64,000 bases of DNA from Deinococcus grandis (lineage in GTDB: Bacteria > Deinococcota > Deinococci > Deinococcales > Deinococcaceae), in NCBI RefSeq assembly GCF_001485435.1, contig NZ_BCMS01000001.1:184001-248000 (forward strand), in the 5' to 3' direction. The notes beneath the pieces are model-generated. The model worked only from the letters and a program-made list of their open reading frames with translations, was not told the DNA's origin and did no database searches. How positions within the stretch are numbered: position 1 is the first letter of the stretch; every line of letters starts with the position of its first letter. A program made the translations under genes and the position numbers. Positions 34,194 through 45,100 of the stretch are shown here, in pieces.

Positions 34194-35090
34194 GTGCCCT
34201 TCACCGTATCGGACGTCGAGGTTGAACATGTTGCGCACTCATTGATTCAGGCGGCTGGCGGAGAGGCCAATCTGGAGTCCTTCTTCGGTGCGTTGATCCG
34301 GCAGGCGATTGACGAGGTCGTCGACGGACCCCGCACGGGCCGCATCCAGTACTCCAGCCTCACGCCCGAAGAGAAGAAGTACGTGGGGACCAAGTTGGAG
34401 ATCATTCTCCGCAACGAACTCGAGTACCCCAGAGGTCGGCTGCTCGACCTCGACGTGCAGGGCATCGAGGCGGACATCAAGTGGAGCCAGGGCAGCGCCT
34501 GGATGATCCCCAGGGATTACGACGACACTACCCGGCACAGCCGCCCCCCGGTCTGCCTGCTGATCGGCACGCACATGGAAGACAGCCTGGAATTCAACGT
34601 GGGAGTGGCCCGCGCAAACCTGATCACGGGCGGGAGAAACCGCGACGGGAAGGGAAGCCTGCGGGCCAGCCATGTGGATCAGGTGGTCGGCTCGACCGCC
34701 ACCTGGCTCGTCCGCCGGGGTCAGCTGGCCCCGACCTTCCTGGCCACCCTACCCGGAGCGGCGGTGGACCGCATCATGGCTGCACGCAAAGGCCAGGCGC
34801 GTGTCAATCAGCTGTTCACGGAGACGGTGGGACGCCCGGTGCCGCGCAGCGCCGTGGAGACGATGGCGCAGCAGAAAGACCCGCTGCGGCGCACGCGGCA
34901 GGACGCCTCACGGTCCACCGCGAGTGCCCTGCCGTTCCTGGTCCTGTCGGGCGTCTGGAAGGCCCATCAGGAGGCCGCCCGGCAGCTCACCGGGCACACC
35001 CTGAAGAAAGACGAGCTGATGGCCGTCTCGCACGAGGCGCTGGCGAAACTTCCCGCTGAACTCCTGAGCCGCGTCCGGAAGGAGCCGTAG
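34194..35090 (+). CDS. Type II restriction endonuclease, NaeI family
   Basis: 298 residues that align by eye with NaeI along its length. The active-site set of NaeI (Glu70, Asp86, Asp95, Lys97) has counterparts Glu69 (GTKLEI), Asp85, Asp94 and Lys96 (GIEADIKWS), each offset by one; GSAWMIP and the C-terminal ARVNQLFTETVGR...MAQQKDPLRRTR also match. NaeI cuts GCCGGC after binding two sites. The position of NaeI Leu43 (where lysine gives a topoisomerase) is valine, so it should be a nuclease. Convergent with its methyltransferase, stops one base apart. GTG start fixed by the leaderless promoter. Confidence 0.9.
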   Translation: MPFTVSDVEVEHVAHSLIQAAGGEANLESFFGALIRQAIDEVVDGPRTGRIQYSSLTPEEKKYVGTKLEIILRNELEYPRGRLLDLDVQGIEADIKWSQGSAWMIPRDYDDTTRHSRPPVCLLIGTHMEDSLEFNVGVARANLITGGRNRDGKGSLRASHVDQVVGSTATWLVRRGQLAPTFLATLPGAAVDRIMAARKGQARVNQLFTETVGRPVPRSAVETMAQQKDPLRRTRQDASRSTASALPFLVLSGVWKAHQEAARQLTGHTLKKDELMAVSHEALAKLPAELLSRVRKEP

Positions 35091-35091
35091 G

Positions 35092-36120
35092 TCAGATGGC
35101 GGCGGTCAGGGCTTCCTGTCGCTGCCCAGCTCTGATGGACCGGTGAATCTGCGCGCCGACCGCCGCCGCCACGGGCGGGGGGAAGGCGTTGCCCACCTGA
35201 CGGTAACTCGCGGTTTTCCGCCCAGCGAAGGCCCAGTCGTCCGGGAAGCCCTGCAGGCGGGCGGCCATGCGGACCGTCAGGTGCGGCATGCCCTCATGGT
35301 CGGGTCCCGGTGCCTCGTTGGCCAGCAGGTGGCCGTTGACGCCCAGCGCAGCCCAGGCCCGCTTCGAGCGGGTCGGTCCCAGGTCGGCCCCGCCGTGTTT
35401 CTTGCTGCCGCCCACGATGGTGGGGGCAATCGTGTTGGCACCCTGCGCCCAGGCCTGAGCACCGGCCCACCCGCCGGCCGCCATCAGGTCTTCCAGCGTC
35501 TGTCCGACGGTGGGTGCCGGTGTCGCCGAGGGTTCCGGCCAGTGGAATGCCGGGGCGAGGTGGGGCCGCAGGGCCACGAGGATCACGCGTGGCCTGAGTT
35601 GAGGCACGCCGTGGTCACTGGAGTTGAGCAGGTTCCACTGCACCCGGTAGCCCAGCGCTTCGAAGCCTCCGGTGATGTACTGGCGGTACTCGGCGAACTT
35701 GGGGTCCAGCAGGCCCCGGACGTTCTCCAGCATGACCGCCTGTGGTTGGCACTCGCGGGTCAGGCGGATGGCTTCCGGGAACAGGTCGCGGTCGTCGTGC
35801 TGACCGTGCTGCTGGCCGCCGTGGGAGAAGGGCTGGCAGGGGGGACCGCCGGCCAGCAGGTCGATCTGTCCGGCGTAGGGTGTGGCGTCGAAGTCCCGGA
35901 GATCGGCCTGGATCACGTTCCACTCGGGTCGGTTGAGCCGCAGGGTGTTCACGGCGTGCGGGTCGATCTCGACGAGGCAGGCGTGCTCGAACCCCGCTGC
36001 CTCGAGGCCCAGCGCCTGTCCACCGGCCCCGGCGCAGATTTCCAGCGAGGTCAGGGGTGTGGTCGTCATAGCTGTCCCATCATGGCTGATGGAAACGGTC
36101 TGCGTGGTGTGGTGGGGCAT
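35092..36120 (-). CDS. DNA (cytosine-5) methyltransferase of the NaeI-type system
   Basis: C5-cytosine methyltransferase: motif I EICAGAGGQALGLEAAGF, motif IV GGPPCQPFSHGG with catalytic Cys95, motif VI MLENVRGL, motif VIII RPRVILVALR, and motifs IX/X RMAARLQGFPDDW...RQVGNAFPPPVA. It should protect the site cut by the convergent endonuclease. The start at 36120 (342 aa) lies 11 nt past TATAAT (36132-36137) with GAGG before it; ATG 36069 (MTTTPLTSLEICAG) would give a conventional N-terminus and is the alternative. A palindrome next to the promoter may be a control site. Confidence 0.93.
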   Translation of the reverse strand: MPHHTTQTVSISHDGTAMTTTPLTSLEICAGAGGQALGLEAAGFEHACLVEIDPHAVNTLRLNRPEWNVIQADLRDFDATPYAGQIDLLAGGPPCQPFSHGGQQHGQHDDRDLFPEAIRLTRECQPQAVMLENVRGLLDPKFAEYRQYITGGFEALGYRVQWNLLNSSDHGVPQLRPRVILVALRPHLAPAFHWPEPSATPAPTVGQTLEDLMAAGGWAGAQAWAQGANTIAPTIVGGSKKHGGADLGPTRSKRAWAALGVNGHLLANEAPGPDHEGMPHLTVRMAARLQGFPDDWAFAGRKTASYRQVGNAFPPPVAAAVGAQIHRSIRAGQRQEALTAAI

Positions 36121-36131
36121 CCTCGATCAGC

Positions 36132-36152
36132 ATTATACATAACCATTGGTTA
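36132..36152 (-). promoter_or_regulatory. Methyltransferase promoter with adjoining palindrome
   Basis: TATAAT (36132-36137, minus) is immediately preceded by the 13-bp palindrome TAACCATTGGTTA (36140-36152), which overlaps the stop codon of the winged-helix gene. An AT-rich island in a GC-rich locus; a plausible operator for that winged-helix protein. Confidence 0.6.
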
Positions 36153-36470
36153 AGTAGATGTGATCGGGGATCGACGCTGCCGGACTTCGTAGGGCCGGAT
36201 CGTCCCCAGCTCAGCTCCCTGAGCGACCCGGTACTGCCCGGGCGTGCGACCGGCACGCGGCTGAACCGCCACGATCGCCCCCGTCGTGATCATGTGCCGC
36301 AGGGCTGTCGTCGCTTTCGGGAAGGACACGCCGAGCGCCTGGACCAGTGTCTCCACCCGCAGTTCTCCAGGGGCGCTCTGGACATACAGCCAGATCAGCT
36401 TGCAGAGCGTGGGGTACCCATGCAGGGCAGGGGGGAGAACCAGCCCCGCTGTGTCAGCCCTGTCCATCAC
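36150..36470 (-). CDS. Small winged-helix DNA-binding protein, possible R-M controller
   Basis: About 106 residues with a MarR/IclR-like winged helix: LCKLIWLYVQSAPGELRVETLVQALGVSFPKATTALRHMITTGAIVAVQPRAGRTPGQYRVA. Starts at GTG 36470 or ATG 36467; both lie in a run of GTGATGG heptamers that begins in the stop codon of pta. It lies between pta and the methyltransferase gene, with a palindrome at its 3' end in front of the methyltransferase promoter. It could be a controller analogous to C proteins, though it is not of the usual Xre type. Confidence 0.65.
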   Translation of the reverse strand: MMDRADTAGLVLPPALHGYPTLCKLIWLYVQSAPGELRVETLVQALGVSFPKATTALRHMITTGAIVAVQPRAGRTPGQYRVAQGAELGTIRPYEVRQRRSPITST

Positions 36471-36484
36471 CCATCACCCATCAA
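36464..36484 (-). repeat. Tandem 7-nt repeats at the pta / winged-helix junction
   Basis: Plus strand CCATCAC, CCATCAC, CCATCAA. On the coding strand each unit (GTGATGG) offers GTG and ATG start codons in shifting frames; the first unit contains the pta stop codon. Confidence 0.7.
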
Positions 36485-38582
36485 CTGTCCGCTCCGGCCA
36501 CCTGCGTGGCCTGGATGGCGGTCAGGGCGATGGTGTACACGATGTCGTCCACGAGCGCGCCGCGTGACAGGTCGTTCACGGGTTTGCGCAGGCCCTGGAG
36601 CATGGGCCCCACGGCGACGACGCCGGCGGCGCGCTGCACGGCCTTGTAGGTGGTGTTGCCGGTGTTCAGGTCGGGGAAGATGAACACGGTGGCGCGGCCC
36701 GCGACGGGACTGCCGGGGGCTTTCTGCTGCCCGACCGACAGGACGCTGGCGGCGTCGTACTGCATGGGGCCGTCGACCAGCAGGTCCGGGCGGCGCTGGC
36801 GGACGAGGGCGGTGGCGGCCTTGACCTTCTCGACGTCCTCGCCGCTGCCGGATTCCCCGGTGGAGTAGGACAGCATGGCGACGCGGGGGGTGATGCCGAA
36901 CGCGCGGGCGCTGTCGGCGCTCTGGATGGCGATGTCGGCGAGTTCCTCGGCGTTCGGGTTGGGGTTGATGGCGGCGTCGCCGTACACGAGCACCTGTTCG
37001 GGCATCAGCATGAAGAACACGCTGCTGACGAGTTTCGAGCCGGGTGCGGTCTTGATGAGCTGCAGCGCGGGCCGCACGGTGTTCGCGGTGGTGTGGATGG
37101 CGCCGGACACGAGGCCGTCCACCTCGCCCAGCGCGAGCATCATGGTGCCCAGCACGACGGTGTCCTCCAGTTGCGCCTCGGCCTGTGGGGCGGTCAGGCC
37201 CTTGCTCTTGCGCAACTCGACCATCGGGGCGACGTACAGCGCGCGGATGGTGTCCGGGTCGAGGATCTCCAGCCCATCGGGCAGCGTGAGGCCCTGTCCC
37301 TCGGCCACCTGCCGCACCCGCTCGGGCTTGGCGAGCAGCACGGGGCGGGCGATGCCCTTCTCGACGCAGCGGATCGCGGCCTTCACGGTGCGCGGCTCGT
37401 CCCCCTCGGGCAGCACGATGCGTTTGGCGGCCGCGCGGGCCTTCTGGATCAGCTCGTAGCGGAACGCGCTGGGCGGCAGGCGGCGCTCGCCGTCCAGCGG
37501 GGCGCGCAGGCGCGTGCCGAGCGGCACGGTGTCCAGCCGGTCAGCGATGAAGTCCAGCATGCGGTCCATCCGCTGCGGGTCGTCGTGCGGCACGCGCGCG
37601 TCCAGCCGCGAGAGGCGCGAGGCGGTCTCGAACGAGTTCGTGTTCACCCGCAGGACCGGCAGGGTGCTCCCCAGCGCGGCGCGGCACAGCCGCTCGATGC
37701 TCTCCTCGGGGCCGCTGCCGGACGTGAACATCAGCCCAGCCAGCGGCACGCCGCTGAGGTGCGACAGCGCGGCGGCCATGATGACGTCCTCACGGTCGCC
37801 GGGCGTGACGACCAGCGCGCCCGGCACGAACAGGTGCGCCATGCGCGGCACCGTGCGGGCCGTCACGACGGTGCTCGTCACGCGGCGCACGGCGGCCTCG
37901 CCCTCGTTCACCACGTCGGCGCGCAGGTGCCGCGCGATATCCAGCGTGCGCGGCGCGTTCAATCCCGCCGACTGCGACACGACGCCCAGCAGCGGCAGTT
38001 CCCCGCTGGCGAGCACGCGGCTGCGCGAGCGCAACTCGGCCATCAGCGTGCCGTAGTCCAGTCCGGGCGGGGCGAAGTTCAGCACGTACCCGCTGAGGCC
38101 CGAGCCGTCGCTGCGCCGGTACGCCTGCGCGGCGATCTCCAGCTCGTCGGCCAGTTCGCCCGGCGTGACGCCCGCCAGACTCGACACCAGCACCGTGTCC
38201 GCCTGGAGGTTCCGCGCGAGGCTGGCGTTCAGCGCCCCGGCGTACGTGTTCCGTTCGTTCAGCGCCAGACCCTCGGCGATCAGGACGTCCGCGCCGCCCT
38301 GCGTGACCTCCTGCGCGAGGGCCACGACGCTCTCCATCAGGTCCTCCTCGCCCCCGTGGCTGAGCTGCTCCTCGGCCAGCGCCAGCGCGATCGGGTCGGG
38401 CACGCTCAGGTGCGCCAGCGCCCGCGCGAAATGCACGCTGTCGTCGGTGCTCAGCTCGTGCGTCTGCGCGATGGGTTTCAGGAACGCGACCTTCAGGCCC
38501 TGCCGTTCCAGCGCCCGCGTGAGGCCCAGCGCCGTGCTGCTCAGGCCCACGCCGTTGCGGGTCGGGGCGACAAACAGGGTTT

Positions 38583-38586
<4 letters not shown>
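36481..38586 (-). CDS. pta: Phosphate acetyltransferase (long form)
   Basis: Converts acetyl-CoA + phosphate to acetyl phosphate + CoA. The 701-residue protein is the long, three-domain form: BioD-like N-terminal P-loop-type domain (MKTLFVAPTRNGVGLSSTALGLTRALE), DRTGG domain (about 215-335) and C-terminal PTA_PTB catalytic domain (about 375-695: ILPEGDEPRTVKAA, VSGAIHTTANTVRPALQLI, FPDLNTGNTTYKAVQR). The ATG overlaps the ackA stop by 4 nt (38583-38586). With ackA it interconverts acetyl-CoA and acetate. Confidence 0.95.
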
Positions 38587-39776
<1,190 letters not shown>

Positions 39777-39822
39777 GCGCCCATTCTGACAGTGGGCACA
39801 GGGACGCGCGGCCCCCGAATCC

Positions 39823-40110
39823 TCAGCCTTCACCCCGCAGATGGGCCACGATCCCCTCCAGATCCGACGGCGTCAGGTTCTCCATCAACCACCCTGCATC
39901 CACCAGCTCGCCCTCCGCCCGCGCGTTCAGCACCTCCACCAGCACACCCAGCACCCTTGACATCACCGCGTCCTCGGGCACGCCCTCCCCGGCCTCCGCC
40001 AGCCGCTGCTCCTCCGCCAACGACAACGGCAACGACGAAAACGACAACTCATTGATCGAAAACGCAGGACGACGAACAGCCTGACGGCCAAATTTGATGG
40101 TCTGTGTCAT
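39823..40110 (-). CDS. Small hypothetical protein at the end of the DUF4157 locus (95 aa)
   Basis: Encodes MTQTIKFGRQAVRRPAFSINELSFSSLPLS... with helices SLAEEQRLAEAG, DAVMSRVLGVLVEVLNARAEGELVDAGWLMENLTPSDLEGIVAHLRG. The layout (short beta start, then helices, acidic) recalls small tail-assembly-chaperone proteins of phages and contractile systems, but the resemblance is loose. Start 40110 has AGAGGAG 9 nt upstream. Last gene of the one-strand locus, 22 nt after a 321-aa gene. Confidence 0.6.
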   Translation of the reverse strand: MTQTIKFGRQAVRRPAFSINELSFSSLPLSLAEEQRLAEAGEGVPEDAVMSRVLGVLVEVLNARAEGELVDAGWLMENLTPSDLEGIVAHLRGEG

Positions 40111-40132
40111 AAGAACTCCTCTGAATTGAAAA

Positions 40133-41098
40133 TCAGGCGTCGCGGAGGAATTCCACGCCACCCGTCCGGTCACCCTGGAACTGCTTTGCCTGGAGAATGG
40201 ACTCCTGCTCGGACTGAAGTTGCTGCTTGCCCGTCAGGAGACCCGGATTCATCTTGATGCGCTCAGTGCTGTCCAGCATCACCTGATACAGCGCCGCCAG
40301 GGTCGCCGTGAAGATGGGCCGCGCCTCCGTACCCGCCGTCAACGTCCCGGAAATCGCCAGTTCGGAGATACCGTCGTTGAAACAGTAAGAGGCCGTGTGA
40401 AGTGGGAGTTTGCGGTATGCCGCTGCGAAATAGTGAGGCGTGAGTGCATTACGATCACCACGTGCCAGATTCTCGAAGTCATTGAAGCCGCATCTGAGGA
40501 CAAATTCGTGAGGAACGGCGACGAGGCTGACAACGACATTCGCTCCTCCCAGATCGAACGTGACATGACCATCCGTCTGATTGGTAACTGGACACCTCCG
40601 GACTTTCCGCAGATAGAACAGGAGGGCTTCTGTCGCGTTGTTGAACTTCCTGCCATCACAGTAGAACTGCAGATCATCGTCCGACCATGGGCGAGATTCT
40701 GAACCACACAGAAAGTACTCGAATGCCGACAGCATATTATAGACATGTTTCTCTGGACGAGCTTGATACTGCATCAGTTGATTGAATCTGACCAATCCCA
40801 TCCCTTCGTGTGCGTCAACAATCAGAGTCATATGCTTGAATTGTTTTTGGGTCAGCTGATTGTAAAAATAGGCTGGTGAATCATATTCAGATCGTATGTC
40901 GAACGAGGCCTGAGCCTCCAGCCAATGGTCGTCCAGTGCGCGGCGCACATTAACAGTAAAATTCCCCAACTGTAGTGAAAACTCATTGGTACTAACTGAA
41001 ATTATAGACTCGTGCGCCTCGCAGTAATCGAGGGCTGCATCGAAGGCAGAACCTGTGAACGATGTGGCAGCGACAAATTTTTTTCTTTTCCAGAACAT
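40133..41098 (-). CDS. Hypothetical protein, paralogue 2 (321 aa)
   Basis: Begins MFWKRKKFVAATSFTGSAFD and ends TGKQQLQSEQESILQAKQFQGDRTGGVEFLRDA. The first ~20 and last ~110 residues are nearly identical to the gene upstream (41197-42159); the middle (about 30-200) is strongly diverged while keeping anchor words such as QFKHMTLI, HYFAAAYRK. No known motif, signal peptide or membrane helix. The middle DNA is clearly poorer in GC than the surroundings. Start by homology with the paralogue; an upstream GTG at 41113 is possible. Possible immunity or accessory partner of the DUF4157 protein. Confidence 0.7.
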   Translation of the reverse strand: MFWKRKKFVAATSFTGSAFDAALDYCEAHESIISVSTNEFSLQLGNFTVNVRRALDDHWLEAQASFDIRSEYDSPAYFYNQLTQKQFKHMTLIVDAHEGMGLVRFNQLMQYQARPEKHVYNMLSAFEYFLCGSESRPWSDDDLQFYCDGRKFNNATEALLFYLRKVRRCPVTNQTDGHVTFDLGGANVVVSLVAVPHEFVLRCGFNDFENLARGDRNALTPHYFAAAYRKLPLHTASYCFNDGISELAISGTLTAGTEARPIFTATLAALYQVMLDSTERIKMNPGLLTGKQQLQSEQESILQAKQFQGDRTGGVEFLRDA

Positions 41099-41196
41099 AG
41101 CTGTTGCGGCCACCTCCGGGTAGTACGAGAATTTGCAAGCATATCTGCTGTGAGTCTGAGAACGAATGGTAGTGAATGTGGTTCTAAACGCACATG

Positions 41197-42159
41197 TCAG
41201 GCGTCGCGGAGGAATTCCACGCCACCCGTCCGGTCGCCCTGGAACTGCTTTGCCTGGAGAATGGACTCCTCCTCGGACTGAAGTTGCTGCTTGCCCGTCA
41301 GGAGGCCCGGATTCATCTTGATGCGCTCGGTGCTGTCCAGCAGCACCTGATACAGCGCCGCCAGGGTCGCCGTGAAGATGGGCCGCGCCTCCGTACCCGC
41401 CGTCAACGTCCCGGAAATCGCCAGTTCGGAAATGCCGTTCCTGAAGCAGTACGAGGCGGTGTGAAGGGGGGCTTTCCGGTACGCTGCCGCGAAGTAATGA
41501 GGTGTGAGCGCGCTCTGATTGTCGTGAAGGAGCTTTTCAAAATCAGAAAATGCATATCTGATGGTAAACTCATGCGCAAGCTCCCCGGTCCCAATCAGGG
41601 CGTGTGCTCCAGCCGTATTAAAAGCAATATATTTGTCCTCTATACTTTCCACTCTGCTTCGCCTGACGTGCTTCATGTAATGAATGAGGGCCTGGGTTGC
41701 ATTTTCAAAGGACTTGCCTCCACAAATGAACTTGAGCTCTTCCGGGGGGTAGATCCTTGAATCCCGATTATGGAAGAAATAGTCATAAGTGGAGAGCATG
41801 TTTCTAACGAGCATCTCTGGACTTCCTTGATGCCGCATCAACTGGCTGTAACGAGCGATTCTCTGGTTTGGCAGAACATCGAGGAGCATGGTCAGATGTT
41901 TAAATTGTGAGTCGGCGTGCTCTTGATAGGCTCTGGCCACACTGTCCTGATATTCAACGTCGTAGTAAGCGCGGGCCGTCAACCACCCGTCGTCCTGATT
42001 GCGGTAGATGCAGACCGTGTGACCGTCAAGCTGAACGTGAATCTCTGAGTCGGTGCGGTGAGTCACCGTTTCGTGCTGCTCGCAGTAGCGGACAGCGCAG
42101 TCGAAAGCGGAACCCATGTAGGGAGGAGCGGCGACAAATTTTTTTCTGTTCCAGAACAT
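41197..42159 (-). CDS. Hypothetical protein, paralogue 1 (320 aa)
   Basis: Starts MFWNRKKFVAAPPYMGSAFD two bases after the stop of the DUF4157 gene (TGA-TT-ATG), so it is translated right behind it. C-terminal ~110 residues (LTPHYFAAAYRKAPLHTASYCFRNGISELAISG... FLRDA) are almost the same as in the following gene; the central part differs, with words QFKHLTMLLDVLPN and NMLSTYDYFFHNRDSR. Function unknown. Close coupling to a toxin-like gene, duplication and divergence fit immunity proteins or diversified effectors; that is inference. Confidence 0.72.
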   Translation of the reverse strand: MFWNRKKFVAAPPYMGSAFDCAVRYCEQHETVTHRTDSEIHVQLDGHTVCIYRNQDDGWLTARAYYDVEYQDSVARAYQEHADSQFKHLTMLLDVLPNQRIARYSQLMRHQGSPEMLVRNMLSTYDYFFHNRDSRIYPPEELKFICGGKSFENATQALIHYMKHVRRSRVESIEDKYIAFNTAGAHALIGTGELAHEFTIRYAFSDFEKLLHDNQSALTPHYFAAAYRKAPLHTASYCFRNGISELAISGTLTAGTEARPIFTATLAALYQVLLDSTERIKMNPGLLTGKQQLQSEEESILQAKQFQGDRTGGVEFLRDA

Positions 42160-42161
42160 AA

Positions 42162-45100
42162 TCAGGGGGTGGCGACCTGTGGCGCGTCTTCGAGTTGTAC
42201 GGGATCGTTCATGCCACTGGCCCCGGCCCCCGCATTGACCGCTTTGGCACCGTCGGTTGCGCCTGCGCCCAGGGCTTTTTCACTCAGGTAGTCGGGGTTG
42301 AAACCCAGCGAGTTCAGGACGGCGTCGGTCATCACCTTCTGGCCGTTGACGGGTTGTTGTTCCCCGTCAGGTTTGAGGGCTTCGGTCTTCACGGCCAGTG
42401 CCGCGCCCTTGGCGGCCTCGTTGCTCACGGAACTGAGCAGGTGACCCGTACCGACGCCCTGGCTGATGGCCTTGCTCCACCCGGCGTCCTTTTCCAGGAT
42501 GGTGCGGTAGGTGGCTCGGGGTCCGGCCGTCAACAGGTTGCCCGTGCCTCGCAGGACTCGGCGTGCCATGGACTCGCCACGCTGGCGGGGCGCGCCGAAC
42601 GCAGCCCGGGCGAGGTCTTTCCCGGAGGCGCGCAGGGCCGCCTTGCGGGCTTCGCTGGCGATGGGGCGGGCGACCAGCCGGTGGTTGGTCTTCACGAGCC
42701 CCTGCGCGACGAGTTCCCTCAGTTTGTCCTGCTTGAATCGCGTGGGGAGTTTCAGTTGCGAGGCCAGTGTCAGCACCTCCCGGTGGTCCATGGCGGCCAC
42801 CCGGTCACGTGCCACGGTGAACTGCCGGGTTCTCAGTGCCTTCCGGCCACCCAGCAGCGATCTGATGTCCCTGGTCGCACGACCGGCCACACCGGCACTG
42901 CCGTAGAGGCTCTGTTGCATGTCCGTCCAGGTTTCCCTGGCCAGCTTGGCGTTGTACTGCTTCATGTCCTTCCAGACCAGATCAAGGCGGTTCATAAGGT
43001 CGCGCTGACCCATCCGCGAGGTGTTACCGAGTGCTGCACGTGAACTGGCATTCGCTGTGATTCGCCGTCCTATCAGGCGTCGTGCACCCTGGGCGAGCCC
43101 CTGTCCTGCGGGTCGCAGGGCGTACCGGCCCAGGTTTCCGGCGGCCCCTTTGACAATGCCGCCAGCGAGCGCGCCGCCGGGCCCCATGACGAGGCCCAGC
43201 GCGCCGTCGAGGGCCATGGTTTTGGGATCGAGAACGCCGCGCATCAGCGGTAACTTGTCCTTGTACTTGTCGTCGGTGCGCATGACGGCGTTCTGCGTCA
43301 GGCGTCCCAGGGCACCTCCGGCGACGCTGCCCGCAGCCATGATCAGCAGCGGCGCGGCGAGCCCGCCGGTCAGGCCCGTCAGGAGGGCCGCGCCTGCCGT
43401 GACGCCCACTGTGACGGCCAGGCGGGCCAGGGTGGCCTTGCCTTCGGTGGAGGAAGCCCATTTCCACGCTTCGGAGGCCTTGCCCTTGGCGGCGTTCCAG
43501 AGGCCTCTGGCGCCGCCCTGTTTGATGGCCTGGAAGGCGGTCAGGGCGGCGCCTCCACCGAGGAGAAGGGCGGTGGCGGGGCGGCTTTTCAGAAATCTGC
43601 CCAGGCCACCCTTGGTGGTGCGCAGGGCGCGGGTGGCGGTGGCACCGATGCGGCGCCGGATACTCTGGGCTCTGGCCCTGGCGGCTGTCTTCACGTCGGC
43701 GATTCGGGTTTTTGCGACGGTGGCTGCGGTGCTCAGCCGTGTCTCGACGCGCTGCCTGAAGGCCTGAGCGCGCAGCCGGGTGCGCTGCGCCTGGGTTTTG
43801 ATGCCGTCGACAATGCCTGTCGCCACTTTCTTGAGGGTCTGGCCGGCGGCTCTGGCTGTGTCGCGCACATGCAGCGCGGTGACCGAGGCCGCCTGACGCA
43901 GGGCGCCGGTCACCGCGCGCGCCCGGTGGTGAAGACGCTGTTTCGTGTTGGCTACTGCGGTGGCAGCACGGAAGGCCAGCTGGTGGGCGCGTGTGCGCAA
44001 CTGGGTGGCCTGCCTCCTGACCTGCTGCGCTGCTGCGCGGGCCTTCGTCTTGACGTTCTGCAAGGTCTGCCGCCCGTACTCGCGCGCGGTCTGTCCTGCC
44101 TTCGTGATGCTCGCGCTGACCTGTGCGCGGAGCTTCTGTGCGGTTCTCAGGGTCTGACTCGCGGATTGACGTGCGGCCCTGATTGCCGGTGCGGCGGTCT
44201 TCTTCACGCGGGCAACTGTCTTCTGGACGCGCTTCTGAGTGGCTTTCTGGACGTTCCTGACAGCGCTCTTGAGGCTGGCGGCGGCGCTGCCCGTCAGTTT
44301 CTTCAGGTCGCCCAGGCCCCAGCGTTGCACGGTGGGGGCGGCGGGTGTGGTGGGGGCAAGGAGGGCCGCGCGGGGCCTGGGGGTGTGTTTCGTGCCGAAC
44401 TGCGGGCCGCTCTGCGCGAGTTTCGCACCCATACTGCGCGCTTCGGCTTCCAGTCCGGCGTCCGGGTCGATGCCGCGCCCGACGCGCCCCTGGCTCTGCT
44501 GCACCGTGTGCGTCACCTCGTGCGCCAACAACTCCAGCCCGCCACGCGTGTTCGGGTCGAACCGTCCCGCCTGGAAGAAGATGTCCGTGCCCGTCGTGAA
44601 CGCCAGCGCATTCACCCCTTTGGCCAGTGTGTCCGCTTCCGAGTCGTCGTGAATCCGCACGCGGCTCAGGTCATGATTCAATCCCTGCTCCAGATGCCGC
44701 TGGATCGCTTCCGGCAGGGGGTTCCCCGCGCCACGCCTGGCCTGGATGCGGTGCAGGACAGGCTGGGTGGCCTCGGCGTCCAGTTCCGCCAACTGGCGTT
44801 GTAGGGACGCGAGGGTGTCGAAGTTCAGGACCGCCTGCTCCTGCGCCATCTGACGGTGCAAGGCTTCATCCGTTGCGCGTTGGAGGGGCACTCGCTCAGC
44901 AGGAGGGACGAGGCCCAGGACCACGCGGGACACCGGGGCACTCAGCGCGTGGCGTTGCAGGGTGGCGAGGTGCGCGCCATAGGTGGCGTAGCGGGTGGCG
45001 GGTTCGCCCCGGTCCATGCGGAAGCCCTGACTCAGGGACTGGGCGACCTGCCGCTGGAGGGTCTGGAACTCCCCGAAGGTGCGGGTGTCCAGCCGCTGCC

